From the NCBI RefSeq assembly GCF_946848805.1, contig NZ_CAMPFU010000005.1, forward strand, positions 1 to 64,000: a stretch of 64,000 bases of DNA. The letters are read 5' to 3'. A model generated the notes under the pieces. That model saw nothing but the letters and a program-made list of their open reading frames with translations. It ran no database searches and was not told where the DNA came from. Below are positions 7,500 through 15,707 of this stretch, piece after piece. Both the position numbers and the translations under genes were made by a program. Within the stretch, counting starts at the first letter, position 1. Each line of letters opens with the position of its first letter. This stretch comes from Deinococcus sp. Marseille-Q6407 (GTDB lineage: Bacteria; Deinococcota; Deinococci; Deinococcales; Deinococcaceae).

Positions 7500-10262
7500 G
7501 TGAACCCGCAGGATTTTGCCGACAAGTGGCGCCAGCTCGCGCCCCACACCTCCGAGCGTGCCGGCTACCAGGAACATTTCCGTGACCTGTGCGCCCTGGT
7601 CGGTGAGCCGACCCCCAGCAGCGACACCACCGGCCAGGACTACGCCTTCGAGAAAGCCGTCAAGAAGGCGGGGACCGGCGAGCAGGGGTTTGCCGACGTG
7701 TTCAAACGCGGCCACTTCATCTGCGAGTACAAGGCCAAGGGCAAGAGCCTGGGCAAAGCCCTGCAGCAGGCGCTCCTCTATGCCCGCGAGCTGGACAACC
7801 CGCCGCTCCTGATCGTCAGCGACCTGAACCACACCGAGGTCCACACCAACTTCACCGGCAGCAGCCCGCGCCGCTTCGACCTGAGCCTGGACGACATCAC
7901 TTACGACCGTCCCGTGGCCGGTGACCTGACTGCCCTGCAGATTTTGCGCGCCGCCTTCACCGACCCGGCCCGGCTGGACCCCCGGCAGCTGCGTGAGCGG
8001 GTCACCCAGGACGCCACCGCGAAGATTGGTGAGGTCGCTGCCAGCCTCAGAAAGAGTGAGGCGGGCAGCCAGACCCAGATTGCCCACTTCCTGATGCGGG
8101 TGGTCTTCGCCATGTTCTCTGAGGACGTGGGCCTGTTGGAACGCGGGCTGCTCACCCGGCTGCTGGAGGCGGCCCGGCGCAACCCAGCCCAGAGTCAGGG
8201 GCTGTTCAGTCAGCTGTTCGGGGCCATGCGGGGCGGGGGGTACTTCGGTGTCTCGGAGATTCGTCACTTCAACGGCGGTCTGTTCGACGATGACTCGGCA
8301 TTGCCCCTGACCGTAGAGCAGATAGACGACCTGCTGGCGGCGGCGCGGCTGGACTGGTCGGAGGTGGAGCCGGCCATCTTCGGCACGCTGTTCGAGGGCA
8401 GCCTGGAGAAAGACGTACGGAAGAAGCGCGGCGCGCACTACACCGGGGTGCAGGACATTCTGCGGATCGTGGAGCCGGTGATCATGCAGCCACTGCGCCG
8501 GGAGTGGGAGGCAGTGAAGGCGGAGGCAGAAGCGCAGGCCCAGAAGCGTGGGGGGAAGCGCAGGGCCCTGGAGACGGTGCAGGCGTTCCGGGAGCGGCTG
8601 GGGGCGGTGCGGGTGCTGGACCCGGCCTGCGGGTCGGGCAACTTTCTGGTGGTGGCGCTGACCCTGCTGCTGGATCTGGATCAGGAGACGCGAGTAACGG
8701 CGATGGAACTGGGGGCGGGAGCTTTCGATGTGCCGCCGATTGTCCATCCCCGGCAGTTTCATGGGATTGAGATTGAGCCGTTCGCGCATGAGCTGGCGAG
8801 TGTGAGTATCTGGATTGCCTTCTTCCAGTGGCAGGCCGCGCACGGGGGCCAGTGGCCGACGCCGGTGCTGCAGCGGCTGCACACGATTGAGAACCGGGAC
8901 GCGCTGCTGAATGAGGACGGGACGGAAGCCGCGTGGCCGCAGGCAGACTTCATCGTGGGCAACCCACCGTTTCTGGGGGACAAGAAACTGAAGCGGGTGC
9001 TGGGGGATGACTACGTGGCCGCCCTGCGGGGAGCCTATGGTGAGCGGCTACCGGGTCAGAGTGATCTGGTTTGCTACTGGCCGGAGAAGGCCCGCGCACT
9101 GATTGAGGCAGGTGAAGTGCGAGCTGCTGGCTTCGTGACCACCAACTCCATTCGGGGCGGGAAGAACCGGACGGTGCTGGAGCGCATCAAGGAGACAGGT
9201 GACCTGTTCATGGCCTGGAGCGATGAGCCCTGGTTACAGGACGGGGCAGCAGTGCGGGTGAGCCTGTTCGGCTTTGATGGGGGTCAGGAGAAGGAGAAGA
9301 TCTTGAACGGTCAGCCGGTGGCCGCCATCAATGCCGACCTGAGCAGCCGAGTGGACGTGAATCAGGCGGTGCCCCTAAAGGAGAATGAGGGACTGGCCTT
9401 CATCGGTACCCAGAAGGGTGGCAAGTTCGAGATTTCAGCCGCGCAAGCAGAGCGTTGGCTGCGGTTGCCTAATCCGGATGGGGTGAGCAATGCCGATGTG
9501 ATTCGCCCCTGGGTGAACGGGATGGACCTGACCCGGCGACCCAGGGGCATGTACATTATTGATTTCAATCAAATGACGGAGTCTGAGGCGGCCCGCTACG
9601 TGGAGCCGTTCGAGTACGTGCGGCGGGAGATTAAGCCAGGGCGGGACGTCAGCAAGGATGCGCCATCTAGAGAAAGGTGGTGGTTGCATCAGCGTTCCCG
9701 GCCAGAAATGCGGGAAGCTTTCCAGAGCCTGAAACGCTATATCGCCATTGCCCGTCTGGCCAAACACCTCCTACCGGTCTGGATGGACGTGGGCACCTTG
9801 CCTGACAGTCAGGTGGTGGCTGTGGCTGCTGACTCCGATTTCACCTTTGGCGTGCTGAACTCTTCCATCCATGCCCAGTGGGCCAGAACGATGGGAACCG
9901 CGTTGGAGGACCGCCCCCGCTATACCCCATCTACCTGTTTCCAGACCTTCCCGTTTCCCCGGCCCACGCCTGAGCAGCGGGCTGAAGTGGAGAAGTGGGC
10001 GCGGTATCTGGACAGTGTGCGCAGCAGCTTGCTGGCCGAGGACGGTGCAACCCTCACCGGCATCTACAACGGGCTGGAGTCTTTACGGGAGAATCCCGAT
10101 TCCGGCCACCCCGTCATGCCTCTGCTGACTGCCCACACCCGCCTGGACGAAGCCGTGGCCGCCGCATACGGCTGGGAGTGGCCGCTCACTGAGGAAGAGG
10201 TATTAGGGCGGCTGCTGGCATTGAACGGAGAACGGGCACATGCAAATTTAGTCACACGGTAA
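7500..10262 (+). CDS. MmeI-type (type IIL) restriction-methylation protein
   Basis: About 920 residues from GTG 7500, essentially the length of MmeI (919). The N-terminal nuclease has the family D-X9-E-X-K site: Asp66, Glu76, Lys78 in GFADVFKRGHFICEYKAKGK. A helical connector follows, then the gamma-class adenine methylase (motif I VLDPACGSGNFL, motif IV FIVGNPPFLG) and a C-terminal target-recognition part (RPWVNGMDLTRRPRGMYIIDF onward). Such single-chain enzymes methylate one strand of an asymmetric site and cut some 20 bp away. GTG 7500 was chosen because upstream codons run over the divergent gene. A truncated paralogue is at 35620-37771. Confidence 0.85.
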   Translation: MNPQDFADKWRQLAPHTSERAGYQEHFRDLCALVGEPTPSSDTTGQDYAFEKAVKKAGTGEQGFADVFKRGHFICEYKAKGKSLGKALQQALLYARELDNPPLLIVSDLNHTEVHTNFTGSSPRRFDLSLDDITYDRPVAGDLTALQILRAAFTDPARLDPRQLRERVTQDATAKIGEVAASLRKSEAGSQTQIAHFLMRVVFAMFSEDVGLLERGLLTRLLEAARRNPAQSQGLFSQLFGAMRGGGYFGVSEIRHFNGGLFDDDSALPLTVEQIDDLLAAARLDWSEVEPAIFGTLFEGSLEKDVRKKRGAHYTGVQDILRIVEPVIMQPLRREWEAVKAEAEAQAQKRGGKRRALETVQAFRERLGAVRVLDPACGSGNFLVVALTLLLDLDQETRVTAMELGAGAFDVPPIVHPRQFHGIEIEPFAHELASVSIWIAFFQWQAAHGGQWPTPVLQRLHTIENRDALLNEDGTEAAWPQADFIVGNPPFLGDKKLKRVLGDDYVAALRGAYGERLPGQSDLVCYWPEKARALIEAGEVRAAGFVTTNSIRGGKNRTVLERIKETGDLFMAWSDEPWLQDGAAVRVSLFGFDGGQEKEKILNGQPVAAINADLSSRVDVNQAVPLKENEGLAFIGTQKGGKFEISAAQAERWLRLPNPDGVSNADVIRPWVNGMDLTRRPRGMYIIDFNQMTESEAARYVEPFEYVRREIKPGRDVSKDAPSRERWWLHQRSRPEMREAFQSLKRYIAIARLAKHLLPVWMDVGTLPDSQVVAVAADSDFTFGVLNSSIHAQWARTMGTALEDRPRYTPSTCFQTFPFPRPTPEQRAEVEKWARYLDSVRSSLLAEDGATLTGIYNGLESLRENPDSGHPVMPLLTAHTRLDEAVAAAYGWEWPLTEEEVLGRLLALNGERAHANLVTR

Positions 10263-10286
10263 GACAGACAGTGAAATACTTGGACT

Positions 10287-11132
10287 ATGCCAAAGCGCAC
10301 TGAGGGGGAAGGGACGTCTAGACGAGGGCATGTGTGGACGGCAGACAAGCTTGAATTCCTAGAGAGGTATCTGCCGGCTTTCCAGCTGGCCTGCAAGCGA
10401 TTCTGGAATGAGCAGGAAGGCCATACCAACACGTATTACGTCGATGGTTTCGCAGGTCCTGGGAAGAATGACATTAATGGCGTGCTACGCAAGGGATCAC
10501 CCCTCATAGCGGCCAGCGTGAAGCCTCCGTTCAAAGAGTACTTCCTCATCGAGAAGGGTCTCAAAAACGTCAATCAGTTGAAGGCAGAGCTTGCGGCGGA
10601 TGAATACAGCGGCATCCGTCAGCATATCCACCTTCAACGTGGGGACTTCAATAAGGAAGTGGCGTCCATCCTGCGGCAGATGCAGCGCAACCTGCCCACC
10701 TTCTACCTGATGGACCCCGAAGGCCTAGAGCTGGAGTGGGAGACAGTGCGGCAAATCGGTGATCGCCCAAAGGCAGACCTATTCATTCTCGTCTCCGCAG
10801 GTGGCGTAACTCGCTGCGCAGGAAGCCCTCCGACGCACGACAGGGTGACACAGTTTTACGGGCACGAGCGTTGGCGTCCTATCGCAGAAGGACTTAACCC
10901 CCAGACCGTAATGCGTCAATCTAAATTTGAAGCCTTTCTGGAACTGTACTTGGAGGGCCTGCGAGGCCTCGGGTTCAGCCACGTTGAGCGCTACTTGATT
11001 GCGACCAACAGCAAGAACAGCAACCTTCACACCCTCGTGTTCGCCTCAAAGAATGGTACGGCCCTGCGCATTGCCGAGGACATTCTGAAGAAGATTGAGC
11101 GGGATAAGCAGGGAATGGACCGCTTGTTCTAA
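10287..11132 (+). CDS. tcmP: TcmP-like 'three-Cys-motif partner' protein
   Basis: A 281-residue protein matching the three-Cys-motif partner family: N-terminal HVWTADKLEFLERYLPAFQ, then TYYVDGFAGPGKN, GSPLIAA, and MDPEGLELEWETVRQI. Family members are usually encoded next to radical-SAM-like Gp37/Gp68 proteins that carry a CX6CX2C motif; such a gene converges on this one and ends 2 bp away (11134-11850). The biochemical role of the pair is not established. It follows the MmeI-like gene by 24 bp, so the two are probably co-transcribed. Confidence 0.8.
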   Translation: MPKRTEGEGTSRRGHVWTADKLEFLERYLPAFQLACKRFWNEQEGHTNTYYVDGFAGPGKNDINGVLRKGSPLIAASVKPPFKEYFLIEKGLKNVNQLKAELAADEYSGIRQHIHLQRGDFNKEVASILRQMQRNLPTFYLMDPEGLELEWETVRQIGDRPKADLFILVSAGGVTRCAGSPPTHDRVTQFYGHERWRPIAEGLNPQTVMRQSKFEAFLELYLEGLRGLGFSHVERYLIATNSKNSNLHTLVFASKNGTALRIAEDILKKIERDKQGMDRLF

Positions 11133-11133
11133 G

Positions 11134-11850
11134 TCAATCTGCCGCCGAAGGTAGAGGTCTGGGCATCTGGCTCCACTCCATTCCATCCAACAGGCGTCCG
11201 TTCGATTTAGGGCGGGCGCCTCCCCATTGCTTGTGGAAGAAGGCCACATCGGCGGACAAGCACTGATCACGGATACTCCGCACCCAGTCTGGGTCTATCG
11301 GGCGATGCTTTGCGCCCGATTCCCCACCAGTAATGACCCAGTGGATGCCCTCAAGATTCAGGTCCAGGGGGCCGAGCAGAGGCTCACAAGAGAGAAAACG
11401 TACTGAGCAAGGCACCGTGCGTAGAGCGTCCACGCGATGAACATATTTTTGCGTCTCGACGGAGACGCCCATCCAGACATTGTCAGGCCAATCCAGATAG
11501 GGCGCCAGCTCTTGCATCCGCTCAGCACGCTTAGTCAACACCTGAAAAATATGCTGGGGGCAATCCGCCATGACCTCGAAGATTTGCTGCAGGTAAGACA
11601 GTGGCATCTGTTCGTGGAAAAGGTCCGACATAGAGTTCACGAAAATTCTGCTGGGCTTTTTCCACGACCTGGGCTGTTGCAACCGGTCCTCGTGAAGAGT
11701 GAAGGCAAAGCCGTTCGGGAACGTCCCCTTGAAGCGGCGAGTAATCTCTTCCGCATAGCAATGCTTGCAGCCGGGGGAGACCTTGTTGCACCCAGTCGTT
11801 GGGTTCCAAGTCTTGTCAGTCCACTCAATCCCGGTTTTCGTACTTGCCAT
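11134..11850 (-). CDS. Phage Gp37/Gp68 family (DUF5131) three-Cys protein
   Basis: About 238 residues from the ATG at 11850, which has a GGAG Shine-Dalgarno 6-7 bases upstream; a TTG at 11862 is in frame but lies in that ribosome site. The diagnostic CNKVSPGCKHCYAE (CX6CX2C, a possible Fe-S binding site as in radical-SAM proteins) is near residue 20; FLSCEPLLGPLDL and GGESGAKHRPIDPDWVRSIRDQC are conserved. Members occur in phages and with TcmP; function unknown. A TATACT-like -10 lies just upstream, suggesting its own promoter. Confidence 0.85.
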   Translation of the reverse strand: MASTKTGIEWTDKTWNPTTGCNKVSPGCKHCYAEEITRRFKGTFPNGFAFTLHEDRLQQPRSWKKPSRIFVNSMSDLFHEQMPLSYLQQIFEVMADCPQHIFQVLTKRAERMQELAPYLDWPDNVWMGVSVETQKYVHRVDALRTVPCSVRFLSCEPLLGPLDLNLEGIHWVITGGESGAKHRPIDPDWVRSIRDQCLSADVAFFHKQWGGARPKSNGRLLDGMEWSQMPRPLPSAAD

Positions 11851-11928
11851 ATATTTCTCCAAACTTACGATTTAGACGAAGTATAACTGACTGTGCCCTG
11901 TTAAATCTGAGCACTTGAGTAGGATTAT

Positions 11929-13017
11929 TCACTGCGGCGCCCGGGCCTCCATCACCAGGCTCAGCCGCAGCGCTTCCAGGGCCTTGAGCGCCTCCGGGAA
12001 GCGCTTCTTCACGTGGTCACGCACCACCAGGCTGCCCTTGTGGCTGCGGTACACCAGCTCTTGTGGGTCCGTCTTCGACCCCGGCTTACTCTCTGCCCGC
12101 GTCAGCAGCGCCACCAGCTGGCGCCAGGCTTCGGCGTCCACCGCCAGCCCTGACTGCACCTCAATTTCCCGGCCATTCACCACTTCCACCGTGGCGCCGC
12201 GCTCATCCCAGACAGCCACCAGGTTGAACGTGTAGCGCCGCAGCGGGTGCCCTGGCGTATAGGGGTCTGGCTGCTCAATCCAGAAGGTCTCCGTGTCATG
12301 CCAGCGGCCGGTGTTCTGGTGCTCACGGCGGGCCAGGCGGTACCGGCGCTCATGGGTCCAGTAGGCAGCCTCGGCGGCGTATGCCCGCTCGGCCAGGTCC
12401 AGGGCCTGCATGGGGTGGCCGGCCAGCACCGCGTGGGTCACTTGCCGGGTCAGCGCATGGAAGGTCTGGAACGCCTCGGCCATGCGGGCGCTGTTCCCGT
12501 CGGCGGCCGTCAGGGTGGGCCTGTGGCCCCGGTCCCGGTAGCCCTGCCCCGTGTAGAGGGCGTGGGCGATGCGGTTGACCGTCTCGCGCTGCTCCTGCGT
12601 AGAGGGCGGCAGGTGCAGGGTCCACGCCTTGTCCGTGCGGCCCACGTAGAGTTCGGCAGCGTTGGGGCAGGGGCAGCGGTAGGCGCGGTCGGCGTGCTCT
12701 GGCTTGATCGGCAGTTCGCGGCCACAGCCACGCACGGGGCAGACAGCGCAGTGGGTGGACTGCGGCAGCTGGCGCTGGCGGGGTTCGGCGGCCAGCAGGC
12801 GGGCCTGGGTCAGCACCCCCTGCGGATCATCCTCCGCGAGTCGGGCTGCGAAGTCCTGGACCTGCCGGTCATGATCGGCCAGCTCCGAGCGCATGACAGC
12901 GGCCTCTGCGCTGTCCTCATCCATGTCGGCCAGCAGCGCCTGCCGTTGCAGGGCCGCCCGGCAGACCTTGACCAGCTCTCCGAAGCCTTCAGGGGGCTGA
13001 AAGGGAGCCTTACTCAC
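11929..13017 (-). CDS. Protein of unknown function with cysteine cluster
   Basis: About 362 residues from GTG 13017, which has GGAGG 7 bases upstream and overlaps the stop of the previous gene. After a helical N-terminus (DRQVQDFAARLAEDDP) comes a Cys-rich stretch (CAVCPVRGCGRELPIK...YRCPCPNA) likely to bind metal, then a helical part and a C-terminal SHKGSLVVRDHVKKRFPEALKALEALRL. I do not recognise the family. It is the last gene of the colinear small-gene series before the independent Gp37/Gp68-like gene. Confidence 0.6.
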   Translation of the reverse strand: MSKAPFQPPEGFGELVKVCRAALQRQALLADMDEDSAEAAVMRSELADHDRQVQDFAARLAEDDPQGVLTQARLLAAEPRQRQLPQSTHCAVCPVRGCGRELPIKPEHADRAYRCPCPNAAELYVGRTDKAWTLHLPPSTQEQRETVNRIAHALYTGQGYRDRGHRPTLTAADGNSARMAEAFQTFHALTRQVTHAVLAGHPMQALDLAERAYAAEAAYWTHERRYRLARREHQNTGRWHDTETFWIEQPDPYTPGHPLRRYTFNLVAVWDERGATVEVVNGREIEVQSGLAVDAEAWRQLVALLTRAESKPGSKTDPQELVYRSHKGSLVVRDHVKKRFPEALKALEALRLSLVMEARAPQ

Positions 13018-13522
13018 CCGCAGCCTCCTGGGCAAGAATGCGCCGCGCCAATTTCTGGACGGAGGGCAGGCCGTGCACAGCGTCGTAGAACGCCTCCTGG
13101 GCATTACCCGCAGCGGCCATTCCAGCTTCCAGCAACCGGACGGTCAGGGCCTGCTCGGTGGTCAGCGGGGCATGGAGGTCGCGGGGAGAGTCGGCACGGC
13201 TGTCGAGGACCAGGCGCCCGCTGCGCCGGGGCGGCGCGGGCTCTGCAGGGCCGTCCGGGATGGGCGGAGCGGGCTGGAACTGGGGAGAGCTACGGGTCAC
13301 CGACTGCGCGCCCAGGCCCCGCAGGCTCTCCACCGTGGCGGGCTGAAACTGGACCACGGGTGGCCGCGCATCTCGCTCACCGCTCAGCCAGGCCTGAGCC
13401 TCGGCCACGTCGGCTGCCGTGTCCTGCTCGTGGGGGTCAGGGAGGGGCGTGGGCTGGGCTGGACGCGGTTGCTGAGCCAGCTGCCTGAGGACGTCACGCT
13501 GCATTTTCTTGGATTTGGACAT
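13010..13522 (-). CDS. Proline-rich protein of unknown function
   Basis: 170 residues; a basic start (MSKSKKMQRDVLRQLAQQ), a long proline/glutamine-rich and probably disordered middle, and a helical C-terminus (SVQKLARRILAQEA). The leader contains a hairpin plus the sequence CCGAGGTACTC before the ATG. It overlaps the next gene by 8 bp. No family recognised. Confidence 0.55.
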   Translation of the reverse strand: MSKSKKMQRDVLRQLAQQPRPAQPTPLPDPHEQDTAADVAEAQAWLSGERDARPPVVQFQPATVESLRGLGAQSVTRSSPQFQPAPPIPDGPAEPAPPRRSGRLVLDSRADSPRDLHAPLTTEQALTVRLLEAGMAAAGNAQEAFYDAVHGLPSVQKLARRILAQEAAGE

Positions 13523-13546
13523 GGGAGTACCTCGGAAAAAGAAAGA

Positions 13547-13565
13547 CGCGCCCAGGGTGGGCGCG
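13547..13565 (-). terminator. Intra-operon hairpin with U-rich tail
   Basis: CGCGCCCA (13547-13554) pairs with TGGGCGCG (13558-13565) over a 3-base loop; on the minus strand it is followed by TCTTTCTTTTTCC. It stands between a small Cys-rich gene and the gene at 13522, so it may attenuate transcription within the operon. A similar arrangement occurs at 15275-15296. Confidence 0.55.
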
Positions 13566-13591
13566 CGGCGGAAGGGGAGCGCAGAACAGAA

Positions 13592-13835
13592 CTACACAGG
13601 CTTGCCTCTGTGGACCGCCTCCTCGGCAATCCACATGTAGCAACGACACTGCGGCGCGGTCAGCAGGTTGCTGCCGCCGTAGCTCTCGGTGGCTGGTCCG
13701 GTCAGGCCAGGGCGGTAGCCGGCGGGGCCACCTGCGCCGCAGGGCCGCCAGGTCTGGTACTCGGTGGCCTCGCAGCGGTCAGGCTTCTGCCGGCGGCGCC
13801 ATAGGTCCCTGGTGGCTGCAGGTCTTCTCGCTCAC
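13592..13835 (-). pseudogene. Small cysteine-rich protein gene, apparently frameshifted
   Basis: A GTG at 13835 overlaps the upstream stop (GTGA) and opens a short frame beginning VSEKTCSHQG, which stops after 18 codons. Another frame then continues to a TAG at 13592 with protein-like composition (KPDRCEATEYQTWRPCGAGG ... QCRCYMWIAEEAVHRGKPV). Together they would make an ~80-residue protein with six or so cysteines. A one-base indel or a frameshift signal near 13785 is needed, so this may be a broken gene, a recoding event or a sequencing error. Confidence 0.4.
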
Positions 13836-14215
13836 CGCTTCCCGCCCTTGATGATGTCCTGGGCGGTCAGGCGGTAACGCCGGGCCATCAGCCGCACGTG
13901 TAGTACGTCGATCCAGTCGAAGACCCGCAGCCACCAGGGACCGGCGAGCCACTCGCTGTAATTGAGTCCGTCCAGTTTTTCCTGCACCAGATGCACGGCC
14001 CGCGCTCGCTGCGGCTGATGGTTGTCGTCCATATACTGGCCGTACTTCCGCACGCCGATGCGCTCGCGCTCCAGTACCGCTGGGGCCAGATCCGGCGGCA
14101 GCCTGGCGGCCACCCGCTGCGCGATGCGCGGGCGGTGGCCCTCCTGGGCCGCCTTCTCTTCCAGGCTCTGCCACGCCGCGCTCAGGCTGCGGTCCAGTTC
14201 GGGATCGCGGCTCAT
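13832..14215 (-). CDS. Phage-type protein of unknown function, possibly NTP-PPase-related
   Basis: 127 residues. RERIGVRKYGQYMDDNHQPQ followed by RAVHLVQEKLDGLNYSEWL recalls the helical helix pair in phage MazG-like/dNTP pyrophosphohydrolase relatives, but the match is weak and I do not assign the activity. It overlaps the MazG-like gene upstream by 4 bp, consistent with joint function in nucleotide metabolism. Confidence 0.6.
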   Translation of the reverse strand: MSRDPELDRSLSAAWQSLEEKAAQEGHRPRIAQRVAARLPPDLAPAVLERERIGVRKYGQYMDDNHQPQRARAVHLVQEKLDGLNYSEWLAGPWWLRVFDWIDVLHVRLMARRYRLTAQDIIKGGKR

Positions 14216-14781
14216 AGTCTGCGTCCCCCATGCCGGTACCCGCGAGTGGCGTTCTTGTCCAGCACGCGGGTGATGACGTCCTGGGCGGTCAGGTTCTCGC
14301 GTGCAGCGAAGTGCTCCAGCAGCATCAGAGCGTACAGGGCCAGTTGGCCGAGGTGGGGCAGGACTGCGTTCAGGGTTTCTGGCCCTGCCTCTGTGGGATT
14401 GGCAGGCGCATCCCCACCTGGGGACTTGCGGAACGCCTGCTTGGCATCCTCGATCAAGCCGTACATGTTGTCACGGTGCAACATATCGTTGCCATGCATG
14501 TAATAGCGAAACGGGACGGCCATCACCAGGGCCAGCGTGAACGCCCCGCGCTCCAGCAGCTCGCAGGTGTCCATCGTACGGATAATGATGTCAGCCAGTT
14601 CGTTCAGCGCCTGCTGCTCGTTGCCCGGACGGTTCTCCAGCTGCCACTCGCGGACCTCGGTGCTGATGAGGCTGATCTTGGTGAAGGCGTCAGCTTGGGT
14701 ATAACCATCGTGCCAGCCGTTGGCGCCGTTGATGGCATAGGTGCGTTCGGCAGCGGCGGCCAGGAAATCGGGGTCGGTCAT
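14212..14781 (-). CDS. MazG-like nucleotide pyrophosphohydrolase domain protein
   Basis: 189 residues. The all-alpha NTP-PPase signature is visible: KISLISTEVREWQLE (E-x-x-E), then NELADIIIRTMD (E-x-x-D), which coordinate magnesium in this superfamily and hydrolyse (d)NTPs to monophosphates. A C-terminal extension (LGQLALYALMLLEHFAARENLTAQDVITRVLDKN) ends in a further helix. Phages use such enzymes to adjust nucleotide pools. 4-bp overlaps on both sides. Confidence 0.75.
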   Translation of the reverse strand: MTDPDFLAAAAERTYAINGANGWHDGYTQADAFTKISLISTEVREWQLENRPGNEQQALNELADIIIRTMDTCELLERGAFTLALVMAVPFRYYMHGNDMLHRDNMYGLIEDAKQAFRKSPGGDAPANPTEAGPETLNAVLPHLGQLALYALMLLEHFAARENLTAQDVITRVLDKNATRGYRHGGRRL

Positions 14782-15251
14782 TTGGCCCTCACCAATCCCT
14801 TCAGGCGACCACCGGCGCGAATGGCGGCCGCGAGATTCTCCACTTCGCCCTGGCTCAGGCTGTTCAGGTGCTCCTCGACCTCGAAGCGGGCGCGGCTGGC
14901 AGCCAGCTGCTCATCCCGGCGGGCGTAGAACTGATTTCTGGGAGTACTGGCGTCGCCTGCGCTCCCAGACATCAGCTGGGCTTCAAACTCCCTGAAGCCC
15001 GGCGCCAGCAAGCTGAATGCCTTCTCCCCATAAAGGATGCGGCACTGACCCAGGATGTATGCTCCCCGACCGATTCCCACTCTGATCGGCCCTTCTGGGG
15101 CGGCGGGGTCAGTGCCTCCCGTAGTTTCAAGGGTAGGGAGCTGCTGAAGGTGAGGGGCGAGGCGGAGCAGCTCACCTTCGGCCCGCTCTGAGATTGAAGC
15201 AAGCCCTTCGGCTATGGCAAGAAACTGCGCGGTGATCGGTTTTTTCGTCAT
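14778..15251 (-). CDS. Protein of unknown function
   Basis: About 157 residues starting MTKKPITAQF at ATG 15251, with GAGG about 9 bases upstream in the leader CCGAGGTATTC; earlier in-frame codons overlap the preceding hairpin and gene. The protein is mostly helical with a basic C-terminus (AAAIRAGGRLKGLVRAK). No family recognised. Confidence 0.55.
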   Translation of the reverse strand: MTKKPITAQFLAIAEGLASISERAEGELLRLAPHLQQLPTLETTGGTDPAAPEGPIRVGIGRGAYILGQCRILYGEKAFSLLAPGFREFEAQLMSGSAGDASTPRNQFYARRDEQLAASRARFEVEEHLNSLSQGEVENLAAAIRAGGRLKGLVRAK

Positions 15252-15274
15252 CTTGAATACCTCGGAAAATTTCA

Positions 15275-15296
15275 GCCCCAGCGTGGCGGCTGGGGC
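15275..15296 (-). terminator. Intra-operon hairpin
   Basis: GCCCCAGC (15275-15282) pairs with GCTGGGGC (15289-15296). On the minus strand it is followed by TGAAATTTTCCGAGGTATTC and then the ATG at 15251. It may attenuate or process the operon transcript; the same layout of hairpin, U-rich stretch and CCGAGGTAYTC occurs before the 13522 gene. Confidence 0.45.
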
Positions 15297-15310
15297 AGGG
15301 AAGAGTAGAT

Positions 15311-15487
15311 TCAGCGTTCGCCAGGGCGCGGCGCCCGGACGCGGTAGGGGCCAGGCGGCCACCACAGGCGGCACTCCTGCTCGGCGATCAGGTCACGCAC
15401 CCGCTCCAGGGCACGCTCACGGTGGAAGCTGGGCGGCAGGGCCAGCAGGCACCGCTCTAACTCCTGCAAATCAGCCAGGGTGGACAT
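15311..15487 (-). CDS. Very small protein of unknown function
   Basis: 58 residues from ATG 15487 (MSTLADLQELERCLLALPP...); an ATG at 15508 is also in frame. One predicted helix with an Arg/Glu-rich middle (RERALERVRDLIAEQE). It overlaps the upstream winged-helix gene. No family recognised. Confidence 0.5.
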   Translation of the reverse strand: MSTLADLQELERCLLALPPSFHRERALERVRDLIAEQECRLWWPPGPYRVRAPRPGER

Positions 15488-15707
15488 GGGCAGCCCTTTG
15501 CCGGTCATCGAGATACTGCTCGCCCGCCGGCGTCAGGCTGTAGCCGTAGCGCCGGTCGTGCAGGGCCAGGCCTCGCCGCGCCAGCCGGTGCAGTCGCTCC
15601 GGCACTTCGGTCATGGCTTGGCCCTGCGCTTCCAGGCGCGTGCGGACCACGACGGGACGCAGGGGCTGGGCGGAGAGGGCGGCAAGAAGGTGCAGGTCGG
15701 CGCTCAT
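15471..15707 (-). CDS. Small winged-helix-like protein
   Basis: 78 residues. The pattern of helices followed by LHRLARRGLALHDRRYGYSLTPAGEQYL is typical of small winged-helix proteins (a LTPAGEQYL ending like PadR/MarR wings). It may be a DNA-binding regulator or replication accessory protein of the element. A similar ending (LLLTPAGEARLDELW) occurs in the gene at 17711-18004. Confidence 0.55.
   Translation of the reverse strand: MSADLHLLAALSAQPLRPVVVRTRLEAQGQAMTEVPERLHRLARRGLALHDRRYGYSLTPAGEQYLDDRQRAAHVHPG

Noticed and set aside
7449..8882. 477-codon minus-strand open frame
   Set aside because: Antisense to the MmeI-like gene, whose motifs are unambiguous.
12247..13488. Long plus-strand open frame opposite the 11929-13522 genes
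   Set aside because: Antisense shadow in GC-rich DNA; the minus-strand genes have overlapping starts/stops, ribosome sites and better protein composition.
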